Shown: positions 49,681 through 62,199 of the stretch, one piece after another | How positions within the stretch are numbered: position 1 is the stretch's first letter | Layout of the letters: each line of letters begins with the position of its first letter | Origin: Bathymodiolus brooksi | Lineage: Eukaryota > Mollusca > Bivalvia > Mytilida > Modiolidae | Length of the DNA stretch: 64,000 nt | Assembly: GCA_963680875.1 (NCBI GenBank) | Contig: OY804580.1 | Coordinates: 92,161,353-92,225,352, forward strand | Direction: 5' to 3' | The notes under the pieces: generated by a model | The model's database searches: none | Told to the model about the DNA's origin: nothing | Seen by the model: the letters and a program-made list of their open reading frames with translations, nothing else | Translations under genes and position numbers: made by a program

Positions 49681-50539
49681 ATTCTTTAGAGCATATTTGG
49701 TACTTAATAATTACTTACATGCGTCTTTGTTCTACATTTTGTTGTCTAATTAGTTCAGTAGAGGCCATCTTAGCATCGTCAGATGAACATGACTTTATAA
49801 TTTTTCGTTCCTCCTGGAATTTTCTATCATCCATGTTTCGGAATAGTGTCGGATGCCAATGTGAAAAATGCTTATTACGGCTCTCCAGCTGCAAGGAAAT
49901 ATGAAAGATAATGTAGAATGCAACAGTAGTTTAAGATTGTTGCCATTTGTTCCGCTGTTAGGGGATCTCTTCTTGCCTGCATTCCCCTTCTTCCTGTCCA
50001 TTATCCTCCTAAAGCAGTTTTCTGCCGTTAATATTTCTGTCATCTTTTCTGAACCAATTGCACATGTTCACTCATCTCTATAGACAGATCTATGGACGTT
50101 CCTTGCATATCTTCAAATGGTAAAGTAATCGACGTCGGTTTTGGGAATAACTGTCATAAAAATCCTTTAAATCACGACTCCATTGACTATTTCTCAGAGA
50201 AGAATGTTTTTCTAGCATAAATCTCTGCAAGAAATAAAGAAAAATAGTTCCATAAAAATAAATAACTTATTATATAGTCATTAACAAGGTCATAGGTAAA
50301 AGGTATCATCTACATGAATTCGCCTTTTTATACTTCACAACTGTCACGTTTAAAATAAAAAAAAGTCTCATTTACATAACAGCGCACTCTGCTGGTTTGT
50401 TAGTTACACAAACAAAAAAGTGTCGAGGTAAGATTAGCTTTAAGAACCAATACCTCCTGTTAGACTGAAAGCACGAGGTCACGTGAGTGTTATCCACGTG
50501 AGAGTCAAATGCTGATCATCGCAACTAATCCAAATGAAA

Positions 50540-52905
50540 ACAACAATGTATAGTTGTCTCTTAACACAGATAATGTAGATAAAACAACAATGCATAGTTG
50601 CCTCTTAACACAGATAATGTAGATAAAACAACAATGAATAGTTGCCTCTTAACACAGATAATGTAGATAAAACAACAATGCATAGTTGCCTCTTAACAAA
50701 GATAATGTAGATTTAAGAAACTACAAAAAAAAACAATAATGTATAATACTACAGTTAAATGTGTTTGGTTTTCATACCTGTGTTCACATGATTACAAAGA
50801 ATGTTGTTACAATATGCTTTTATAGAAATATTTGTTCGGTCACGTGATATAGATATGATGATTCATGCTATCAAATTATTAAACAACAACACATTAAAGA
50901 GCTCAGTAGGTTCAAGGAAAGTTTACTATCTTACTATTGATGACATCTGTAAATACGATGTAGATACATATATGGCTTTATCAAACCGCTTCAATTATGA
51001 CTATTGTAAACATAGACATATATATATATATATATATATACTGAGCTATCCAATGCATAGTTGTTTAATAATTTTATTGCATGAATCACCATAGAAAATA
51101 TGCCGCCAAATGTCATTCGCTGTTATATTTTGTCTCAAACACCACCAATTTCATGCATTTCAGACATTGTTACATAAACTCATTAGGCCAGATAAGGCAT
51201 TAACCAAGAATCAATTACAATTCACCTTTGTTTGATTAATTATTCTATGGAACAAATCCTCCGACGTTGCATAATCATTTAATGATATGTTTCGGAAATT
51301 TAATTTGATTGAAATCAGATATTTAATTTGTAATTTGATATGTGTTTATGTACATATAAACTGAAAATCAAAGATACTGCCGATATAATATACACATATG
51401 TGTTTATGAAGTTAATGAAAAAAATATATTTAATATAAGGGCGTTTGGTGTCAGGGACTAGGGTTAAGGTTCTTGTGTTTAACGCCACTCTTAACAACAT
51501 TTCAGTTATATCGTGGTGGAGCAAACCAAGATACATGTCTCAGACATACCATTATACAGTGCTAACACATTTCATATGGCTATTGCTTAAAACGGACGCA
51601 CTGCTACAACAAATTTATAAAAATAACCTCATTTTATTTTATTAATTGCTAAACGTTGAAAGTTGAATGGCGCATGCATGAAATAACACAAAATTATACA
51701 AACGTAGCTTATTATATTTGTTTTTCTTCCAGCATTTTGGACGCCAATAGTTATATTGCTATATAATTATTCATAATATATTTTACTAAGTATATAATCA
51801 TGAGTAAAATAACATGATTGTGTTTTTCTCCCTCCCCTTTCTAAAATATATATAAAATAGTCTTACCCTCATTGTCATCTAATTAAGCTTGATCCATTTC
51901 TAATATCAGTAAAATGTGAACTTGTGATATTAATTTAATAACTATAAAATTAGATGTTCGTTCATATATAGTTCTGATACGAAATACGTTGAGTTATCGA
52001 TCAATGACAGGCAAGAGTTATTAACATATATAGATTGTCAATATATTGTGGAAATGAAGAATAGGCGCATCCCTGTCGTGATATCCAATTGCTAATTACT
52101 TAAACAGAAACGTGTCCAAAACAACGAATGTGTGTACATCACACGACCACGCAAGATAACGGTAGTAGCGGATACAGAAAGTCAAATGTAGCCAAATGTA
52201 TCTGGCATAATATAAATGGTGATGATATACACGTTAATGTAAATTGACAAGACCAGGCGGGAAGGAGCAATGCTCACAGGAAAGATAATATAGTGTAGAA
52301 TGGAATAACACTATAAAAGAGCGCATACTGATCGCAATCTACAGAGAGACGAAACATAATTTCAGTGAACTGTGCAATCGCCTTACTAGTAGGGTAGAAT
52401 AATCATAACATAGGGATATAAAAAAACAACGTTGCTTAACGTCCAACCATTAAGTAAAACTACAATGGGGAGTACAAGGATTGTAATCTTCAAAGAGAGG
52501 AAATACCATCATTGAACTGTACAACATAATAGCAGATTAAAATGATGATAATCCCGGCATATTAAAGAAAAACAATACTTCTGAAACATAAAAGCATTAA
52601 AGCAATCTAGGACAGACAACACGATTGCCAAAATAAAAGGCACAAAAGGTCAAACCATGATCCACAACACACTACCTAGAAACAACCGATCGCACAACAC
52701 AAACCCCACAAAAATGGTTGTGATCTCAGGTGCCCCGGAATGATAGGTAGTTCCTGCATCCATAGCGTTACTTTTGGTTTGTTGCAAACCCAGTGATTTG
52801 GCTAGCTTCTTTCCATTTTTCATGAGATACACCAGTATGAAATATGTCTTTGTAGGAACAAAGAGAGAAATGAATAAATCAGCGAGAAGAGAGGCACGGT
52901 TGGTA
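50540..52905. repeat. tandem block unit 1 (about 2.36 kb)
   Basis: Starts with about four 44-bp minisatellite units (50551-50710). It continues through the left block (50716 on), a SINE core remnant (51475), the right block and a repeat Q/retroelement fragment on the minus strand (52600-52900). It ends at the junction TTGGTA|TATGTATATGTATAGTTG. It lacks about 370 bp present in unit 3 (56035-56400). The plus-strand frame at 50801-51094 is open, but no protein is recognised. A (TA)n run lies at 51017-51041. Confidence 0.9.
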
Positions 52906-55174
52906 TATGTATATGTATAGTTGCCTCTTAGCACAGATAATGTAGATAAAACAACAATGCATAGTTGCCTCTTAGCACAGATAATGTAGATAAAACAACA
53001 ATGAATAGTTGCCTCTTAACACAGATAATGTAGATAGAACAACAATGCATAGTTGCCTCTTAACACAGATAATGTAGATTTACGAAACTACAAAACAAAA
53101 ACAATAATGTAAAATACTACAGTTAATGTGTTTGGTTTTCAATACCTGTGTCCAAATGATTACAAATAATGATGTTACAATATGCTTTTATTGAACTATT
53201 TGTTCGGTCACGTGATATAGATATGATGATTCATGCTATCAAATTATTAAACAACAACGCATTAAAGAGCTCAGTAGAGTCAAGGAAGTTTACTATCTTT
53301 CTATTGATGACATCTGTAAATACGATGTAGATACATGTATTTCTTTATCAAACCGCTTCAATTATGACTATTGTAAACATAAACATATATATATATACTG
53401 AGATATCCAATGCATAGTTATTTAATAATTTGATAGCATGAATCTTAGCTGTTGTGTTTATATATGTTTTCTTCTTTGCTGCAAACTGGAGTCGTTCAAA
53501 ACTCGGTATATTGCATATCATTGTTATTGTCGTGTATCACCACTCTTTAGAAGCTGTTGCTAACTATGATCTCAATATTACGTTGCGGAACTCTCGTACA
53601 TTCAACGGATTCTCTATTGGAACCAGACGGTTATCAATGATTTCATTATTTTTGTAATGATTACATTAAAACACTTAAAAGTTAATGAAAAAAAAAAATT
53701 AATGTAAAGACGTTTGGTGTCAGGGGCTAGGGTTAAGGTTCTTGTGGTTAGCGCCACGCTTAACAACATTTCAATTATATCGTGAGGGAGCAAACCAAGA
53801 TACATGTTTCAGAAATATCATTATACAGTGCTAACACATTTCATATGGTTATTACTTAAAACGGACGCACTGCTACAACAAATTTATAAAAACAACCTCA
53901 TTTTATTTTATTAATTGCTAAACGTTGAAAGTTGAATGGCGCATGCATGAAATACCACAAAATTATACAAACGTAGCTTATTCTATTTTTTTTCTTCCAG
54001 CATTTTGGACGCCAATAGTTATATTGCTATATAATTATTCATAATATATTTTACTAAGTATATAATCATGAGTAAAATAACATGATTGTTTTTTTCTCCC
54101 TCCCCTTTCTAAAATATATATAAAATAGCCTTACCCTCATCGTCATCTAATTAAGCTTGATCCATTTCTAATATCAGTAAAATGTGAACTTGTGATATTA
54201 ATTTAATAACTATAAAATTAGATATTCGTTCATATATAGTTCTGATACGAAATACGTTGAGTTATCGATCAATGACAGGCAAGGGTTATTAACATATAAA
54301 GATTGTCAATATATTGTGGAAATGAAGAATAGGCGCATCCCTGTCGTGATATCCAATTGCTAATTACTTCAACAGAAACGTGTCCAAAACAACGAATGTG
54401 TGTACATCACACGACCACGCAAGATAACGGTAGTAGCGGATACAGAAAGTCAAATGTAGCCAAATGTATCTGGCATAATATAAATGGTGATGATATACAC
54501 GTTAATGTAAATTGACAAGACCAGGCGGGAAGGAGCAATGCTCACAGGAAAGATAATATAGTGTAGAATGAAATAACACTATAAAAGAGCGCATACTGAT
54601 CGCAATCTACAGAGAGACGAAACATAATTTCAGTGAACTGTGCAATCGCCTTACTAGTATGGTAGAATAATCATAACATAGGGATATAAAAAAACAACGT
54701 TGCTTAACGTCCAACCATTAAGTAAAACTACAATGGGGAGTACAAGGATTGTAATCTTCAAAGAGAGGACATACCATTATTGAACTGTACAACATAATAT
54801 CAGATTAAAATGATGATAATCCCGGCATATTAAAGAAAAACAATACTTCTGAAAAATAAAAGCATTAAAGCAATCTAGGACAGACAACACGATTGCCAAA
54901 ATAAAAGGCACAAAAGGTCAAACCATGATCCACAACACACTACCTAGAAACAATCGATAGCACAATACAAACCCCACAAAAAATGGTTGTGATCTCAGGT
55001 GCCTCGGAATGATAGGTAGTTCCTGCATCCATAGCGTTACTTTTGGTTTGTTGCAAACCCAGTGATTTGGCTAGCTTCTTTCCTTTTTTCGTGAGATACC
55101 CCAGTATGAAATATGTCTTTGCAGGAACAAAGAGAGAAATGAATAAATCAGCGAGAAGAGGGGCACAGTGGGTA
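52906..55174. repeat. tandem block unit 2 (about 2.27 kb)
   Basis: Same order as unit 1, with four minisatellite units at 52915-53075. It keeps the segment missing in unit 1 but lacks about 455 bp (counterpart of 55712-56166), joined at GCATGAATC|TTAGCTGTTG. A 1-bp deletion (CAAGGAAGTTTAC versus CAAGGAAAGTTTAC) breaks the small frame conserved in the other units. Its right junction is the same as that of unit 1. Confidence 0.9.
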
Positions 55175-57960
55175 TATGTATATGTATAGTTGCCTCTTAA
55201 CACAGATAATGTAGATAAAACATCGATGAATAGTTGCCTCTTAACACAGAAAATGTAGATAAAACAACGATGCATAGTTGCCTCTTAGCACATATAATGT
55301 AGATAGAACAACTACGCATAGTTGCCTCTTAACACAGATAATGAAGACTTACGAAACTACAAAACAAAAACAATAATGTAAAATACTACAGTTAATGTGT
55401 TTGGTTTTCAATACCTGTGTCCACATGATTACAAATAATGATGTTACAATATGCTTTTATTGAACTATTTGTTCGGTCACGTGATATAGATATGATGATT
55501 CATGCTATCAAATTATTAAACAACAACGCATTAAAGAGCTCATTAGAGTCAAGGAAAGTTTACTATCTTACTATTGATGACATATGTAAATACGATGTAG
55601 ATACATATATGGCTTTATCAAACCGCTTCAATTATGACTATTGTAAACATAAACATATATATATATACTGAGATATCCAATGCATAGTTGTTTAATAATT
55701 TGATAGCATGAATCACCATAGAAAATATGCCGCCAAATGTCATTCGCTGTTATATTTTGTCTCAAACACCACCAATTTCATGCATTTCAGACATTGTTAC
55801 ATAAACTCATCAGGCCAGATAAGGCATTAATGTAATCCAAGAATCAATTACAATTCACCTTTGTTTGATTAATTATTCTATGGAACAAATCCTCCGACGG
55901 AACATAATCATTTAATGATATGTTTCGGAAATTTAATTTGATTGAAATAAGATATTTTATTTGTAATTTGATATGTGTTTATGTACAGATAAACTGAAAA
56001 TCAAAGATACTGCCGATATAATATATACATTATTAAATAAGATATATTAAATGGCTAGATGGCATGACCAACGAAGATATCGATATCCACAGTAGTAAAT
56101 GAAATTATTTTACAAGAGTCACGGAAGTAAGTAGGCACGTGCGAGTCGAAAATGTGTGTGCTGTCTTAGCTGTTGTGTTTATATGTTTTCTTCTTTGCTG
56201 CAAACTGGAGTCGTGCAAAACTCGGTATATTGCATATTATTGTTATTGTCGTGTACCACCTCTCTTTAGAAGCTGTTGCTAATTATGATCTCAATATTAC
56301 GTCGCGGAACCCTCGTACATTCAGAGAATGATCTATTAGAACCAAACAGTTATCAATGATTTCACTATTTTTGTAATGATTACATTAAAACACTTAAAAG
56401 TTAATGAAAAACATATATTTAATGTAAAGGCGTTTGGTGTCAGGGGCTAGGGTTAAGGTTCTTGTGTTTAACGCCACGCTTAACAACATTTCAGTTATAT
56501 CGTGGTGGAGTAAACCAGGATACATGTTTAAGACATACCATTATGCAGTGCTAACACATTTCAAATGGCTATTACATAACACGGATGCACTGCTACAACA
56601 AATTTATAAAAATAACCTTATTTTATTTCATTAATTGCAAAGCGTTGAAAATTGAATGGCAAGTGCATGAAATAACATAAAATTATACAAACGTAGCTTA
56701 TTATATTTGTTTTTCTTCCAGAATTTTGGAAGCCAATAGTTATATTGCTATATAATTATTCATAATATATTTTACTAAGTAGATAATCATGAGTAAAATA
56801 ACATGATTGTTTTTTTCTCCCCCTCCCCTTTCTAAAATATATACAAAATAGTCTTACCCCCATTGTCGTCTAATTAAGCTGGATCCTTTTCTAATATCAG
56901 TAAAATGTGAACTTGTGATATTAATTTAATAACTATAAAATTAGATGTTCGTTCATATATAGTTCTGATACGAAATACGTTGAGTTATCGATCAATGACA
57001 GGCAAGGGTTATTAACATATAAAGATTGTCAATATATTGTGGAAATGAAGAATAGGCGCATCCCTGTCGTGATATCCAATTGCTAATTACATAAACAGAA
57101 ACGTGTCCAAAACAACGAATGTGTGTACATCACACGACCACGCAAGATAACGGTAGTAGCGTATACAGAAAGTCAAATGTAGCCAAATGTATCTGGCATA
57201 ATATAAATGGTGATGATATACACGTTAATGTAAATTGACAAGACCAGGCGGGAAGGAGCAATGCTCACAGGAAAGATAATATAGTGTAGAATGAAATAAC
57301 ACTATAAAAGAGCGCATACTGATCGCAATCTACAGAGAGACGAAACATAATTTCAGTGAACTGTGCAATCGCCTTACTAGTATGGTAGAATAATCATAAC
57401 ATAGGGATATAAAAAAACAACGTTGCTTAACGCCCAACCATTAAGTAAAACTACAATGGGGAGTACAAGGATTGTAATCTTCAAAGAGAGCAAATACCAT
57501 TATTGAACTGTACAACATAATAGCAGATTAAAATGATGATAATCCCGGTATATTAAAGAAAAACAATACTTCTGAAACATAAAAGCATTAAAGCAATCTA
57601 GGACAGACAACACGATTGCCAAAATAAAAGGCACAAAAGGCCAAACCATGATCCACAACACACTACCTAGAAACAACCGATCGCACAACACAAACCCCAC
57701 AAAAAATGGTTGTGATCTCAGGTGCCTCGGAATGATAGGTAGTTCCTGCATCGATAGCGTTACTTTTGGTTTTGTTGCAAACCCAGAGATTTGGCTAGCT
57801 TCTTTCCATTTTTCGTCAGATGCCCCAGTATGAAATATCTCTTTGCAGGAGCAAAGACAGAAATGAATAAATCAGCGAGAAGACGGGCACAGTTGGTACC
57901 CATAGGTATGCCGACATTATGTTGAAAACACGTCACTAAGCTTAACCAATATGTTGTCAA
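55175..57960. repeat. tandem block unit 3 (about 2.7 kb, most complete)
   Basis: Begins with four diverged minisatellite units (55187-55345) and has neither of the deletions of units 1 and 2. At the right end it continues past the point where units 1 and 2 break, through GGTACCCATAGGTATGCC. Unit 3 therefore represents the original right edge, matching copy 1 at 27220-27265. Confidence 0.9.
57850..57960 (-). pseudogene. Penelope-like-type reverse transcriptase fragment
   Basis: The minus strand reads NVGIPMGTNCARLLADLF, an RT block of Penelope-like type, then APAKRYFILGHL and GKKLAKSLGLQQ. It is truncated on both sides and non-functional. It is the least damaged of the four homologous fragments in the window (others at 27005-27265 and, lacking the GIPMG block, at the ends of units 1 and 2). 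Confidence 0.5.
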
Positions 57961-58081
57961 TCAAAAACTAAATCATTTGTATTACATTGATTTCAGACAA
58001 CGTTCTAGTAGGCTCAAATATAACCACAAAGTGAATTCCTATAATCACGATTATATACATTGCATTGTATTTAACATATAA

Positions 58082-58350
58082 TGGCCCGAGAGGCTCAATG
58101 AGCTAGGTAGTTGGATTAAATAACACCTCATACAAGCCTATCACCAATACGGCGTGGGTTCGAGCCCGGATTTGTAAATTACAAAAAACGGTGCACTCGA
58201 CTCGCAACCGCAAGTGATAAAGTTTACCAGTTACTTGCCTATGGTCGATGGTTTTCTCCGGGGACTCCGGCTTCTTCCACCACTACAACTGGTCGCCATG
58301 ATATAGCTGAAATATTGCTGAAAGTGGCGCTAAGCACAATCAAATCAAAC
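58082..58350 (+). mobile_element. tRNA-derived SINE, full length
   Basis: Head TGGCCCGAGAGGCTCAATGA with A-box-like sequence, B box GGGTTCGAGCCCGG, CTCGACTCGCAACCGCAAGT, and CTCCGGGGACTCCGGCTTCT. The reverse-complement core GCTGAAATATTGCTGAAAGT GGCGCTAAGCACAATCAAAT closes it, ending in an AATCAAATCAAA-type tail. It is the reference copy for the family in this window and the counterpart of the truncated copy at 27342. Confidence 0.92.
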
Positions 58351-58636
58351 GAATTACACACATATATTACGAAAATTGGAGCGAAGGTCGAACTCATCAA
58401 TATTTCAATAATATAATGGTAGACATGTATATCAGAGTCGGAAACATGAGTACCATATAATCATTTACGTCTCTTCCATGTAGCATACTTACTCAGAATA
58501 CTGCATGGATTGAAACATTCAGATTACTCTATATTTCCTATCATCATGTCGCTTACTAATATGTTGATAACTATTTGAGACACGAACGAATATTGACTTA
58601 ACTGGATCAGTAAAGCTGATATATGTTTGTAATACA

Positions 58637-58800
58637 ATAAAACCTGTCTAAATTGATCTCCGCTGGGACTGAAGAATTTGTTCAGTTTAGACAGGTGTTT
58701 GGTTTACACAGGTTGAAATTACATAGACATTTAGTATATGGGGCTGTAAAGTCTGTCTCTTGTAGGCAGGTTTTCGGTTTAGACAGGTTTCACTGTATAG
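58637..58800. repeat. palindromic dispersed repeat, third copy
   Basis: AATAAAACCTGTCTAAATTG at the left and GGTTTAGACAGGTTTCACTG at the right are inverted partners. Internal GTTTAGACAGGTGTTTGGTT and TTACACAGGTT half-sites repeat the motif. Confidence 0.85.
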
Positions 58801-59084
58801 TATTGCTTTTCCATGTAGCGGAAGCAAATCTACGTCTTTACAGTTTGAATACGATTATGTTTATCGTGTGTTGTAATGCTTTCTGCCTTTGTGCTCACTT
58901 AATTTAATCAGTATACATTGTTTTATGTTAGTCGGTAAGTGTATGTAGATTGTAATATTGCTTTCCTTATTCTAGATTATCTTCTATTAGTACTATTTCC
59001 ATGTATTCTTTAAAACACCGACATCAGACGTATCTTTTGATAAATAGATTCACCAAGTAAACTTATTGCAAAAAGGAAAACATC

Positions 59085-59270
59085 AAAAAGCACAATTTCA
59101 AAATATAATGGAAAAATAAGAGAAAGAGGCAATATCGAAACTCATAACACTAAAATACATGACCTCCCAATGTCCTTGCTTCACATGAATATATCAGAAA
59201 AAAGAGGTGGGATTTGATTAGTATTATGGACTTAACCTCCCCTCTTAGTGAAATGATGCGATCATGTAAT
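59085..59270. repeat. dispersed repeat R
   Basis: AGAGAAAGAGGCAATATCGA…GGGATTTGATTAGTATTATG GACTTAACCTCCCCTCTTAG keeps the 3' part of the R family better than other copies. Confidence 0.6.
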
Positions 59271-59490
59271 TGCAAAATAGTCAGTAATACAACCGCGTTT
59301 AATAGATGTACTTCATGAGGTCCGCGCAGTTAAAAAATGGAAAAGCCCTAATAATAGAGACATAAATAAAAGTCGTTATGGGAAAGTGAACCAGAAGCTC
59401 AAAATAAATTGGTGAACACCACCAACAACCCATAATTCACACGTTGGTGGCAGACTTTATCACAAATTTAGCTATCTAGCTAAGGACGGA

Positions 59491-59815
59491 AATAGAAAAC
59501 GCAACTTTAGAGATGATAGGTTATAATTGTACAGATAGAGAATTCGACTATCATAGGATGATTGCATATGCGACCTATTTCACAAGAGAGAAGAACAGTA
59601 ATAGAAAACACAACTTTAGAAATGATAGGTTACAATTGTACAGATAGAGAATTCGACTATCATAGGATCATTGCCTATGCGACCTATTTCACAAGAGAGA
59701 AGAACAGTAATAGAAAACACAACTTTAGAAATGATAGGTTATAATTGTACAGATTGAAAATTCGACTATCATAGGATGATTGCCTGGAAGACCTATTTTA
59801 CAAGACAGAAGATGT
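59491..59815. repeat. 109-bp tandem repeat, three units
   Basis: AATAGAAAAC(G/A)CAACTTTAG begins at 59491, 59600 and 59709. Units differ by a few bases (TTATAATTG versus TTACAATTG; GCATATGCG versus GCCTATGCG versus GCCTGGAAG). The frame at 59562-59744 simply crosses the array. Confidence 0.95.
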
Positions 59816-60990
59816 AAAATATATCACAGCGTGTATTTTCCACATCAAAAATACCGATAACAATGTAAAAGCTTTATCGTAAATAATGTTTGATATATGT
59901 CACATCCTACAATGTCTATATAACTCCGATGATTTACGTTCGGATACGCCTCCATCATGTATCACGTTTTACTATGCATTATGCGGACCTCGTGACTTCG
60001 AAGGCAACCTACATTTCCGTTTTGATGTTCCATGTTCAAGCGCTAATAAATATTAAGGACATAATACGGAATCACGTGTATCCGCAAAGCTGTCACATCA
60101 ATATAAGAACTCACTAGGCAACATGAAGTTTGCACGAATCATTTGTATTGGCGTACTATTTTATCCATACGAATTGTGTGCAAAGTAAAAACAAAATGGT
60201 GATAATGGATAGCCCAAACTCATAAAAAACACCGGAGGTGTTGGCAGGTAAATGCATAGATCTGTATCAATATGTACACTGCCACCATGCGTGATTAATG
60301 TTACGATTCAATACTTTTTCAATAGTTTGTTCTACAGTTGATATAGTTAACACAACGGTAGTTTAATCATTTTGTACCGTTACTACTACTACCAATGACC
60401 TTTATGTTGATATTCTGCGCAGTGATCGTCCATTTCTGTTTATTGACAAGTTTACAGCGTTGGTGAAGTAATGCTGCACTTTTTGTTAACTTGCATACTT
60501 GCATCATTTCACTACAAGGTGATGTTAGGGCAAACAGAACTAGCTTGAACTCATAGCTTTTCATTTAAGTGCCATGTACCAAGTCAAACAAGAGAGTGGT
60601 CATCTATATGTGTTTTATGGGTATCGATATTGCTTCTGTTTCTACAAATTTGTTATTAGTTTTGAGAACTTTTTTTCATTTCATCTTGCTAGTTATATGT
60701 TTTTTTAATACATGTCCTATTTGCAACTGTCACACTATTTTGATCAGCTGCTATGGGATGTATTTTCCTTAAATAATATAATTTTGAATAGCAGAATGAA
60801 TAATCTAATACGTTATAAAAGGGGTTTTCCTCAGCAATAAGATAAATCTATAATTGACACCCAACAACAGAGAGAACAGAATGAATGAATCGTTGCTGTT
60901 TAACTACAAGTGAATATATATTCAGCTATATCATGACAAGAACAAGTTACTTTCGATTAGAAGATAATGATATTGACCTTGCTCTAGACC

Positions 60991-61230
60991 AACACCAATA
61001 AAAACAGTCCTGGTTAAACATGTCGCTCCACTCCAGCGCATTATCCTTATTCCGAGTCAACAAGTCGATGTATTTTCTCTTTAAGTTTTCCAGAGGAGCA
61101 ATATTTACCAGTCCTATAGTACAGTTTTTGGTTTTACTAGATCGGGGTTTACCGTAATCGATGGGAGCGATCATTACATCACCGAAACGGTTCATAAACA
61201 ATTCGTATTTGCCCAAATAGCATCAGTACA
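60991..61230 (-). mobile_element. second tRNA-like SINE family, copy 2 version
   Basis: AACAAGTCGATGTATTTTCT…CCTATAGTACAGTTTTTGG…GTAATCGATGGGAGCGATCA matches 27600-27800 and 28040-28170. Here the B-box segment has lost about 14 bp (GATCGGGGTTTACCG versus GATCGGGACTCGAACCAACG), which happens to leave an 89-codon minus-strand frame. That frame is not evidence of a gene. Confidence 0.6.
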
Positions 61231-61555
61231 ACAATACTTCGTGCAAAACATTTAGATTTCAACGTTGTCTTTATTAATCTATGGTTTAAATCATATAAAG
61301 TAAAATAAGAAGAATAGTGGAATTCTAAGCATAATGGATAGCTTGTTGGGTTTGCATGTTGAATATGACTAATACTTGTTTTGTCATGAATGTGAACTTG
61401 TACATACTGGTGTGATTAGACCAAACTCAGGTTTTACATATTGTAACATGACATATATTTTATTATCATTACTTTTATCTGTTCGAAGAAGCTACAGAGA
61501 TTGTTAAGATGTGTTTATCAACAGAACTGGCAACAGCTTTGTCAATTTTCATTTC

Positions 61556-61829
61556 AGGGCACGGGTGGCTGAATGAGTTAGGTAGTTGGATTACCTAGCA
61601 ACTCATACAAGCCTATCACCAATACGGTGTGGGTTCGCTCCCGCTTTGTAAATTACAAAAGAGTGTGCACTCGACTCGCAGCCGCAAGTGATAACGCTTA
61701 CCAGTTGTTGGCCCATGGTCGGTTGTTTTCTTCAGGTACCCTGGCTTCGTCCCCCACTAAAACTGGTCGGCATGATATAGCTGAAATAATGTTGAAAGTG
61801 GCGTTAAACACAACAAATCATCAAATCAA
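61556..61829 (+). mobile_element. tRNA-derived SINE, young insertion with target-site duplication
   Basis: Full-length copy: head GGGCACGGGTGGCTGAATGA, B-box region GGGTTCGCTCCCG, CTCGACTCGCAGCCGCAAGT, core GCTGAAATAATGTTGAAAGTGGCGTTAAAC and an ACAACAAATCATCAAATCAA tail. It is flanked by a 14-bp direct repeat TCAATTTTCATTTC (61542-61555 and 61830-61843). Copy 1 has a single TCAATTTTCATTTC at 28451-28464, the empty site. Confidence 0.95.
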
Positions 61830-62199
61830 TCAATTTTCATTTCCGACAAAAATAATGATCAAAGATGAAATATTTCCACACACACACATATATATATGGT
61901 TATACAGGGGGTTACCTGCTTGAATTGCGCCGGATTGTTAACACAGGAAGTGCCACTAGTGGAACAGGAATTGATCATACTTCCGCAGCATCTCAATTCA
62001 TCACAGTTCATTTTGTTCAATCTTTAGTTTTTTCTTCGGTAATGTTTTGCCAATCAATGATTGTGTTTTTGTCCTTTTTCTTGTAAGACATTCTTCAATT
62101 TACAGGTTCTGATAACCCTTTGGTATTTTCAAACATCTTTCATGAGTGTTTAACATCACGTAAAACAATATTTATGTTATCTCGTATCAAGCAAAAATA

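Larger units (their letters stand above)
47154..50219 (-). pseudogene. RGS pseudogene (duplicate of 16540-20811)
   Basis: Counterparts of four RGS exons remain. The core exon (47154-47318) is 165 nt instead of 164; the extra base near the FAKKIYGDF region shifts frame into a TGA. The preceding exon (about 48984-49111) has lost about 38 bp including its donor and the SFDSLLSD segment. The second exon (49719-49888) keeps length and splice sites. The first coding exon (about 49945-50219) has a deletion after DSYSQ that shifts frame. A second deletion of about 1.1 kb removes its second half, its donor and most of the next intron. The final exon is outside the duplicated segment. No functional RGS protein is possible. 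Confidence 0.93.
58351..60990. other. 2.6-kb interval specific to copy 2
   Basis: No counterpart in copy 1, where the sequence jumps from inside the SINE at 27556 to the part matching 60995. It contains the palindromic repeat (58637), repeat R (59085) and a 109-bp tandem array (59491). No exon is recognised. Confidence 0.7.

Noticed and set aside
56443..56460. Telomere-like GGGGCTAGGGTTAAGGTT
   Set aside because: It is a single short occurrence belonging to the reversed tail of a SINE (also at 51450, 53720 and 9300), not a telomeric array.
60947..61216. 89-codon minus-strand frame that looks like a conserved protein (FGDVMIAPIDYG…)
   Set aside because: The same DNA at 27600-27800 and 28040-28170 is a tRNA-like SINE with a B box and broken frames; the frame here opens only because about 14 bp of the B-box region were lost.
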